From positions 1-5,506 of the forward strand of contig JAKADE010000216.1 in the NCBI GenBank assembly GCA_021820785.1: DNA of 5,506 nt, read 5' to 3'. The position numbers and the translations under genes were made by a program. Origin of the DNA: Pseudomonadota bacterium (GTDB taxonomy: Bacteria > Pseudomonadota > Gammaproteobacteria > Steroidobacterales > Steroidobacteraceae). Under the pieces are notes generated by a model. The model did no database searches, was not told the DNA's origin, and saw only the letters and a list, made by a program, of their open reading frames with translations. Shown here one piece after another: positions 1 to 4,103 of this stretch; within the stretch, counting starts at the first letter, position 1, and every line of letters begins with the position of its first letter.

Positions 1-422
1 TACAGATGGTGGGTGATCTGGCGGTCCTCTGCAGTGTTCTCGGCGAGATCCGTATCGAGCAGCAGCACCGGGGCATTGCCGCCGATACGGCCCTCGATGA
101 CGTAGAGCCAGGCATGCACCCACACCGGGCGGTCCTCGATGCGCACCGCCACCTTGGCATCGAGTGGAATGGCCCAGCGGGACGGGTCCCAGCCCGTCGG
201 ACGCTCGATCTGTGCCCCGTCCGCGCCGATCTCCTGGCGGAAATATCCGGCCCGGCTCACCAGAGTCACCCCGACGAGCGGCAGCGACAGGTCGGCGGCC
301 GAGCGCAGCGTATCGCCGGCGAGCACTCCGAGACCGCCAGCGTATGTCGGGATCTCGTTGCGCAGCGCGATCTCCATCGAGAAGTACGCCACGCGCGGCA
401 AAGTCACAAACTCATCGAGCAT
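1..422 (-). CDS. glgP: Alpha-glucan (glycogen) phosphorylase, N-terminal part; gene cut by the left window edge
   Basis: About 140 codons are visible on the minus strand, with the 3' part outside the window. The enzyme releases glucose-1-phosphate from glycogen or maltodextrin by phosphorolysis (GT35 family, pyridoxal-phosphate dependent, cytosolic). Seen in the sequence: the typical start of the short bacterial/archaeal alpha-glucan phosphorylases, with VAYFSMEIAL at residues 11-20, EIPTYAGGLGVLAGDTLRSA at 23-42 (the glycine-rich substrate loop) and a GYFRQ motif near residue 69. The catalytic and PLP-lysine regions lie beyond the edge. The ATG at 422-420 was chosen because GAGG sits 6 bases upstream and the family motif begins about ten residues later; the frame stays open further upstream without family similarity. 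It is divergent from the UspA gene across a 210-base control region. The family call is firm; the symbol glgP is by similarity, and malP is an alternative. Confidence 0.9.
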   Translation of the reverse strand, partial: MLDEFVTLPRVAYFSMEIALRNEIPTYAGGLGVLAGDTLRSAADLSLPLVGVTLVSRAGYFRQEIGADGAQIERPTGWDPSRWAIPLDAKVAVRIEDRPVWVHAWLYVIEGRIGGNAPVLLLDTDLAENTAEDRQITHHL

Positions 423-632
423 GATCGCCTCATCCGGCCGTGTTCGGCCGCAGATACTCACTGTAGTCTCTTGCACCCGCGGGACAATACGTACCGATCG
501 ATTGACAGGGGCGTCGTGGCGAGGCAACTACGTATTGTGAGCGCAGAGCGCTGCGGCCCATGCTTGCGCCGTGGATGCAAGCCGGACCTGACAGCCGCTC
601 CGGCGCAACACTGTGACGCGGAGAGCCTGCGG
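423..632. promoter_or_regulatory. Divergent control region between the phosphorylase and UspA genes, with a 10-bp inverted repeat
   Basis: This 210-base gene-free stretch must hold the promoters of both divergent genes. Seen: a perfect 10-bp inverted repeat, ACAATACGTA at 484-493 and TACGTATTGT at 529-538, with 35 bases between the arms. Each arm contains a TACGTA palindrome. Each also reads TATTGT, a 4/6 match to a sigma-70 -10 box, pointing towards its own flanking gene. A consensus TTGACA lies between the arms at 502-507 on the plus strand, but the hexamer 17 bases downstream (CAACTA) is a poor -10. The regulator and the exact start sites cannot be named. No small ORF with a convincing start was seen here. 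Confidence 0.5.
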
Positions 633-1094
633 ATGTACAAGAAAATTATGGTTCCGATCGACGGCAGCCCGGCCTCAAACCTCGGGCTCGACGAGGCCAT
701 CAAACTCGCACAGGACCAGCATGCGCACCTGCGCATCCTGCACGTGCTCAACGAGTGGTTGCTCATCACTCCGGACACCGCCGGCGTCAACATCGGCGAC
801 ATCCAGGACGAGATGCGCCGCAGCGGCGATGCGCTGCTCAATGAAGCGGACGCGCGCGCCCGCGCCGCCGGTGTCGAGGCGACCACGGCGCTGATCGAGC
901 AAATGGGCACGCCGGTGGGCGCGGCTATTCTGCGTCATGCCGAGAGCTGGCCCGCGGACCTGATCGTCTGCGGCACGCATGGAAGGCGCGGCGTACGTCG
1001 CTTGGTGCTGGGCAGCGACGCCGAATACATCATACGGCACACGCACATCCCGGTTCTGCTACGCCGCCACCCGGAGCCGAGCGAGAAGCCTTAG
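633..1094 (+). CDS. UspA-family universal stress protein
   Basis: A 153-residue single-domain universal stress protein, the usual length for the family. Cytosolic; members bind ATP or AMP and support survival of starvation, oxidative stress and low oxygen. Seen: N-terminal MYKKIMVPIDGS with the nucleotide-binding Asp10, and the ATP-binding motif G-x2-G-x9-G-S at residues 114-128 (GTHG, then GS), followed by a C-terminal beta strand IPVLL at 139-143. The motif places it in the ATP-binding rather than the UspA-like non-binding subgroup. Although the frame is open from position 6, the start was set at the ATG at 633 because the domain begins there and CGGAGAG lies 7 bases upstream; the upstream part of the frame is the antisense shadow of the phosphorylase. 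It is the first gene of a likely three-gene operon, with a 44-base gap to the CBS gene. Confidence 0.92.
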   Translation: MYKKIMVPIDGSPASNLGLDEAIKLAQDQHAHLRILHVLNEWLLITPDTAGVNIGDIQDEMRRSGDALLNEADARARAAGVEATTALIEQMGTPVGAAILRHAESWPADLIVCGTHGRRGVRRLVLGSDAEYIIRHTHIPVLLRRHPEPSEKP

Positions 1095-1138
1095 AGACCT
1101 CAATGAAGCGCGGCGTATCGCACAGAGGAGTTCCACAC

Positions 1139-1615
1139 ATGCTCGTCGAGAACATCATGTCCCGTGACGTCCAATGCTGCCGGGCGGAAGATACGCTTGC
1201 GCATGCGGCCGAACTGATGTGGCGCCACGACTGCGGTGCGCTGCCGGTCTGTGGCCGCGGTGACGGCCAGCAGCTCGTCGGCATCATCACCGATCGCGAC
1301 ATCTGCATGCATGCGCTGTTTGGCGGCAAATCGCTCGCCGAACTGAGCGTCGGCGGCGCGATGTCGAAGTCCGTGCACAGCCTGCATCCGTCCGATTCTC
1401 TGGCACAGGCCGAGCGCGTGATGCGCGACTCGCGCGTGCGCCGTTTACCGGTGATCAATCACGAAGGGGGGCTGCTCGGCATGCTCTCGCTGGCCGACCT
1501 GGCGCGCGAGGCGGCACGCGAGCGGACCCAACCGCGCAAAGAGATCAACGAAACCGATGTCGGCCACACCTTGGCGGCGATCTGCACCGCACCGAGGCGC
1601 TCGCTCGCTGCGTGA
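1139..1615 (+). CDS. CBS-domain-pair protein
   Basis: A 158-residue cytosolic protein made almost wholly of a tandem CBS pair (Bateman module). Such modules bind adenosine nucleotides and work as energy sensors or regulatory subunits; the target is unknown. Seen: the first repeat spans about residues 7-60, ending in LVGIITDRDI (46-55). The second spans about 84-124, with VRRLPVI (100-106) and LLGMLSLADL (112-121). A short charged C-terminal tail follows, with no catalytic or DNA-binding domain. The ATG at 1139 was preferred over the in-frame ATG at 1103 because AGAGGAG lies 8 bases before it and the CBS module starts directly with VENIMSRDV. The gap is 44 bases after the UspA gene and 41 bases before the HPF-like gene, so co-transcription is likely. 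UspA and CBS-pair genes are often neighbours in stress regulons. Confidence 0.9.
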   Translation: MLVENIMSRDVQCCRAEDTLAHAAELMWRHDCGALPVCGRGDGQQLVGIITDRDICMHALFGGKSLAELSVGGAMSKSVHSLHPSDSLAQAERVMRDSRVRRLPVINHEGGLLGMLSLADLAREAARERTQPRKEINETDVGHTLAAICTAPRRSLAA

Positions 1616-1656
1616 GCGGTTCCGGGTTCGGCGTCTGGACATTGAAGGGAGCGACG

Positions 1657-2121
1657 ATGACTTTTCCGGTGGTGGTGAGTTTCCAGCAGATGGCGCCCTC
1701 CGCGGCGCTGCATTCCCGCATCCGCGAGCTTGCCGGGCGGCTCGAGCGGTTCAGCCCGAGCATCCTGCGCTGCCGCGTGTGGGTGGAACGTCCGGCCCGG
1801 CACAAACAGCAAGGAGCGCTGCATGCCGTGCGGATTGATGTTTCGGTGCCCGACGAGCACATCCTCGTCGGGCACGCGCACGCCGCCGATCCGGCGCACG
1901 AAGATCCCTACGTGGCGGTGCGTGACGCCTTCAACGCCGCACGCCGCCAGTTGGAGAACTACGAGCGCCGGCGGCGCGGCCAGATCAAGCGTCACAACGG
2001 ACTGGCGCAGCCGGCACCGAAGCCGATCCGCGCGGCGCGCACGCTGCACGCATCCGTGCCACGAACCCCTGCGGCGCGAACAGGAGGCGGCTCGAGCGCG
2101 GAGCGCACCGCGCGCCGCTGA
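1657..2121 (+). CDS. HPF/RaiA-like ribosome-associated protein
   Basis: A 154-residue protein resembling the ribosome hibernation factor family (HPF, RaiA, 'sigma-54 modulation' proteins), which bind the decoding centre of the 30S subunit and silence ribosomes in stationary phase. Seen: an N-terminal strand FPVVVSFQQM (3-12), a helix with IRELAGRLERF (22-32), then CRVWVERP (39-46), HAVRIDVSVP (56-65) and the conserved helix DPYVAVRDAFNAARRQLENY (83-102 region), followed by a basic RRRRGQIKRH. Residues 124-154 form an Ala/Pro/Arg-rich, probably disordered tail, shorter than the dimerisation domain of long HPFs. The ATG at 1657 is preceded by AAGGGAG with 5-base spacing; the upstream GTG at 1612, overlapping the CBS stop, lacks such a site. 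It is the last gene of the UspA-CBS-HPF group. The family call is good; actual ribosome binding is inferred. Confidence 0.82.
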   Translation: MTFPVVVSFQQMAPSAALHSRIRELAGRLERFSPSILRCRVWVERPARHKQQGALHAVRIDVSVPDEHILVGHAHAADPAHEDPYVAVRDAFNAARRQLENYERRRRGQIKRHNGLAQPAPKPIRAARTLHASVPRTPAARTGGGSSAERTARR

Positions 2122-2141
2122 CTGTGTCGCGCGACCTGTAA

Positions 2142-2188
2142 CGGACTCGATCGAGCGGCGAGTCACGCGCCGCTCGGTGCCGAGTCCG
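2142..2188 (+). terminator. Two-tier hairpin after the HPF-like gene, probable terminator
   Basis: Two nested perfect 8-bp stems are seen. The outer is CGGACTCG (2142-2149) with CGAGTCCG (2181-2188); the inner is GAGCGGCG (2153-2160) with CGCCGCTC (2168-2175). The loop is 7 bases and a small asymmetric internal loop (3 and 5 bases) separates the stems. It starts 21 bases after the stop codon. There is no T-tract, so it may act as an RNA-stabilising 3' structure or a Rho-assisted terminator rather than a classical intrinsic one. Confidence 0.55.
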
Positions 2189-2277
2189 CTCCAAAGCTCG
2201 CCGCCAAGACCGGGGGACACGAGCGGTCGCAGCAGATGAGTTCCCCCCATGTGACCTAGGCACGCTCACGTGCGTGC

Positions 2278-2305
2278 TTGACCGGCTGACGCGGTTTTTT
2301 ACCAT
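2278..2305 (+). promoter_or_regulatory. Putative sigma-70 promoter of the flavin oxidoreductase gene
   Basis: TTGACC (2278-2283, 5/6 match to the -35 consensus) is followed after 16 bases by TACCAT (2300-2305, 4/6 match to the -10). Transcription would start near 2312, giving a leader of about 23 bases that carries the GAGGAGGT ribosome binding site at 2322-2329. A short hairpin, GCACG-CTCA-CGTGC (2260-2273), lies just upstream and could be an operator or chance. The T-run at 2295-2300 after a 4-bp stem was considered as a terminator, but is too weak. Confidence 0.4.
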
Positions 2306-2334
2306 GCACGGCCCAACCCCCGAGGAGGTCTGCG

Positions 2335-3447
2335 ATGGCAGCATCCGCGCTGTTCGAACCGCTGAGCATCAAGTCCCTGCACCTGAAGAATCGCATCGTG
2401 ATGGCGCCGATGACGCGCATGTTCTCGCCGCAGGGCGTACCGGGCGAGAACGTCGCCGCCTACTATCGGCGCCGTGCCGAGGGCGAGGTGGGACTGATCC
2501 TCTCCGAGGGCACGGTGGTGCAGCGGCCGGCGTCGCGCAACGAGCCGAACATTCCGTTCTTTCACGGCACCGGCGCGCTCTCCGGCTGGAAGCGCGTGAT
2601 CGAACAAGTGCATGCGGCCGGGGGGCGCATGGGACCGCAGCTCTGGCACGTCGGCTCGGTCGCGAGCAGCGCGAGCGCCTGGGAACCGGAGGCGCCGGTC
2701 GAGAGCCCCTCGGGGCTGCTAGATGCGCACACCCCGCGTGGCCGCGCCATGAGCGAAGAGGACATCGCCGATACCATCCAGGCGTTCGGGCGCGCGGCCG
2801 CGAGCGCCCGCGCGCTCGGCTTCGATACGGTAGAGATCCATGGTGCGCACGGCTACCTGATCGACCAGTTCTTCTGGGACGCCACCAACCGCCGCGCGGA
2901 CAGGTTCGGCGGGGCTTCATTGCGCGAGCGTTCGCATTTCGCCGCAGAGGTGATCCGCAGCGTACGGCGCGCAATCGGCGAGGACATGCCGCTGATCCTG
3001 CGGCTCAGCCAGTGGAAGCAGCAGGATTTCTCCGCACGCCTGGCCGCAACGCCCGAGGAAATGACCGACTGGCTCGTGCCGCTCGTTGAGGCGGGGGTGG
3101 ATGTGCTGCATTGCTCGCAGCGGCGCTTCTGGGAGCCGGAGTTTCCGCAGATCGACGGCCCCACTGGACTGAATTTCGCAGGCTGGGCGAAGAAGCTCAC
3201 GGGCGCACGCACCATCACCGTTGGCTCAGTCGGACTCTCCGGGGAATTTCTCGCCGCGTTTTCCGGCGAGAGTTCCACCCCTACGGGACTCGATGAGTTG
3301 CTGCGCCGGCTGGAGCGTGAGGAATTCGACCTGGTCGCCGTCGGCCGGGCCCTGCTCGCCGACCCGCAGTGGGCTGCGAAAATCCACCACGGCGAACTCG
3401 CAACCCTACACGGCTTTACGCCGGCGGCGCTGCAGACCTTGACCTGA
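2335..3447 (+). CDS. NADH:flavin oxidoreductase of the Old Yellow Enzyme family
   Basis: A 370-residue single-domain FMN enzyme (TIM barrel) of the Old Yellow Enzyme family; these cytosolic ene-reductases use NAD(P)H to reduce activated C=C bonds or nitro compounds. Seen: LKNRIVMAPMTR (17-28, FMN-binding start of the barrel), QLWHVGS (102-108), the substrate-binding and catalytic set EIHGAHGYLIDQFF with His169, His172 and Tyr174, then WDATNRRADRFGG (181-193), and the C-terminal phosphate-binding VGRALLADPQW (336-346). There are no added Fe-S or NAD-binding domains, so it is not of the 2,4-dienoyl-CoA reductase type. The ATG at 2335 has a near-perfect GAGGAGGT 5 bases upstream, so high translation is likely. 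It stands alone between two hairpins with its own promoter. The natural substrate cannot be read from the sequence; N-ethylmaleimide reductase-like or xenobiotic reductase annotations are possible. Confidence 0.93.
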   Translation: MAASALFEPLSIKSLHLKNRIVMAPMTRMFSPQGVPGENVAAYYRRRAEGEVGLILSEGTVVQRPASRNEPNIPFFHGTGALSGWKRVIEQVHAAGGRMGPQLWHVGSVASSASAWEPEAPVESPSGLLDAHTPRGRAMSEEDIADTIQAFGRAAASARALGFDTVEIHGAHGYLIDQFFWDATNRRADRFGGASLRERSHFAAEVIRSVRRAIGEDMPLILRLSQWKQQDFSARLAATPEEMTDWLVPLVEAGVDVLHCSQRRFWEPEFPQIDGPTGLNFAGWAKKLTGARTITVGSVGLSGEFLAAFSGESSTPTGLDELLRRLEREEFDLVAVGRALLADPQWAAKIHHGELATLHGFTPAALQTLT

Positions 3448-3463
3448 CCTCGAGAAGACCCAT

Positions 3464-3501
3464 CCGCAGCGCTCGGCGTATCCAAACGCCGAGCGCTGCG
3501 G
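3464..3501. terminator. Perfect 16-bp stem hairpin after the flavin oxidoreductase gene
   Basis: CCGCAGCGCTCGGCGT (3464-3479) and its exact reverse complement (3486-3501) flank the 6-base loop ATCCAA. It starts 16 bases after the oxidoreductase stop and ends 12 bases before the photolyase remnant. It is a strong GC-rich stem with no T-tract on either side, so it probably ends or protects the oxidoreductase transcript and isolates it from the photolyase locus. Confidence 0.65.
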
Positions 3502-3513
3502 CATCATCGGCGC

Positions 3514-3633
3514 ATGTACCGTCTGGCTCTGGTCTGGTTCAAGTGCGACCTGCGCATGGCGGATCACGCACCCCGCCATGCCACCGCACAGTATACGGCC
3601 GCCGCGACGCTGTACGTCGTCGAGCCGCAATGA
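3514..3633 (+). pseudogene. N-terminal remnant of a photolyase/cryptochrome-type gene
   Basis: A 39-codon frame whose product begins MYRLALVWFKCDLRMADHAP and ends TLYVVEPQ before a TGA at 3631. This matches the start of DNA photolyases and cryptochromes: the first beta strand with V-W-F-(R/K)-R-D-L-R, then D-H-A-P, then the second strand with LYV-x-EP. Full proteins are around 450-520 residues; everything after the second strand is missing. The usually conserved Arg in the WFKRDLR motif is Cys here, and no clear ribosome binding site precedes the ATG, both consistent with decay. None of the three downstream frames visibly continues the photolyase domain. It lies two genes upstream of an intact but unrelated-subfamily photolyase, with DUF2256 between, an arrangement known from intact photolyase clusters. 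It cannot encode a working enzyme. Confidence 0.72.
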
Positions 3634-3800
3634 AGCGGGCATGGGCGCCAGCGACTCCCTCAGTTCAACTCATTGGCGCAGCGCTCCGACACGACGTCAA
3701 TGATGGCGTCGCGTTAGGACGCACAGCATGGCGTTCGACAATCGTTAGACGTTGTGTGCGGCCTGTTCAATTTTCGCGATGAAGGGCAGTCAATGCACGC
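3634..3800. other. Non-coding junction between the two gene remnants
   Basis: This stretch of about 170 bases lies between the photolyase remnant and the TnpB remnant. It is visibly less GC-rich than the flanking genes, has stops in the photolyase frame, and no plausible gene. It contains the attC-like palindrome listed separately. It may hold decayed photolyase sequence, the left end of the element that carried TnpB, or both. Confidence 0.5.
3663..3750 (+). repeat. attC-like imperfect palindrome
   Basis: This 88-base segment starts with GTTCAAC (3663-3669, fits RYYYAAC, the R'' box of integron attC sites) and ends with GTTAGAC (3744-3750, fits GTTRRRY, the R' box). Between them are paired arms: ATTG (3672-3675) with CAAT (3739-3742), GCG-C-TCC (3681-3687) with GGACGC (3717-3722) leaving one bulged C, and CGACG (3692-3696) with CGTCG (3707-3711). 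Size and layout fit attC sites, but only one copy is seen, no integrase is present, and part of the 3' arm is unpaired. It could also be the hairpin-rich end of an IS200/IS605-type element, or chance. Confidence 0.35.
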
Positions 3801-3910
3801 ATGGCCGAACCGGCGACCCGCGAGCGAGCCTACCACCTGCGCTGCTATCCGAGCGCGTGGCAGCGGCGTATGCTGGGCCGACGCTTCAGCGCTTCGCGCT
3901 TCGTGTGGAG
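3801..3910 (+). pseudogene. N-terminal remnant of an IS200/IS605-type TnpB (OrfB)
   Basis: The first 37 codons read MAEPATRERAYHLRCYPSAW and continue with QRRMLGRRFSASRFVW. This matches the N-terminal domain of TnpB, the RNA-guided nuclease family encoded by IS200/IS605 and IS1341-type elements. Its hallmarks are (A/K)Y-x-(F/L)R-x-YP followed by Q-x-x-x-L, then F-x-x-x-RFV(W/Y)N. The full protein has about 350-450 residues; the RuvC-like and zinc-finger parts are absent. Similarity stops at RFVW (about 3908), directly before the ribosome binding site of DUF2256. The frame runs on without a stop into DUF2256, so a chimeric 100-residue product is formally possible. No tnpA, right end or target duplication is visible. 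Confidence 0.62.
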
Positions 3911-3920
3911 AGGAGACCCC

Positions 3921-4103
3921 GTGAGCCACGCGTCCTCCAGCGGACATCGAGGCAACAAGGCCGCTCTGCCGAGCAAACCCTGCTCCGTGTGCGGCCGTCC
4001 GATGACGTGGCGACGAGCCTGGGCGAAGAACTGGGACGCGGTCCGGTACTGTTCTGAGGGCTGCAGACGACGACGCAGCGCAGGTGTCGAGTCGCATAAG
4101 TGA
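3921..4103 (+). CDS. DUF2256 zinc-ribbon protein
   Basis: A 60-residue small protein of the DUF2256 family, of unknown function. Seen: the full family core LPSKPCSVCGRPMTWRRAW at residues 16-34, then WDAVRYCSEGCRRRR (38-52), with four cysteines (21, 24, 44, 48) arranged CxxC-x19-CxxxC as a likely zinc-binding ribbon in a strongly basic context. The GTG at 3921 was chosen because AGGAG lies 5 bases before it (3911-3915) and the usual length is about 45-65 residues; the longer frame from 3801 adds only the TnpB remnant. The stop overlaps the start of the FeS photolyase by 4 bases (GTGA, 4100-4103), indicating translational coupling. DUF2256 genes commonly sit beside photolyase/cryptochrome genes, so a role linked to light repair or flavoprotein maturation is an inference from context. 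Confidence 0.82.
   Translation: MSHASSSGHRGNKAALPSKPCSVCGRPMTWRRAWAKNWDAVRYCSEGCRRRRSAGVESHK

Noticed and set aside
6..632. N-terminal extension of the UspA frame
   Set aside because: The extension is antisense to the phosphorylase and runs through the control region; the UspA domain and a good ribosome binding site both start at 633.
1459..2250. 263-codon minus-strand open frame
   Set aside because: Overlaps the CBS and HPF-like genes antisense. GC-rich third positions keep such frames open, and the product is Arg/Ala-rich with no recognisable domain.
2281..2300. Short stem ACCG/CGGT followed by a T-run, as a possible intrinsic terminator
   Set aside because: The stem is only 4 bp, and the same bases fit better as the spacer of a TTGACC-16-TACCAT promoter for the next gene.
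2274..3089. 271-codon plus-strand frame overlapping the flavin oxidoreductase
   Set aside because: An out-of-frame, Arg-rich shadow. The oxidoreductase frame carries all family motifs and has the strong ribosome binding site.
3369..3782. 137-codon plus-strand frame across the oxidoreductase end and the junction
   Set aside because: It covers the oxidoreductase C-terminus, the hairpin and the photolyase remnant in other frames. Its part after 3634 was checked for continued photolyase similarity and none was convincing.
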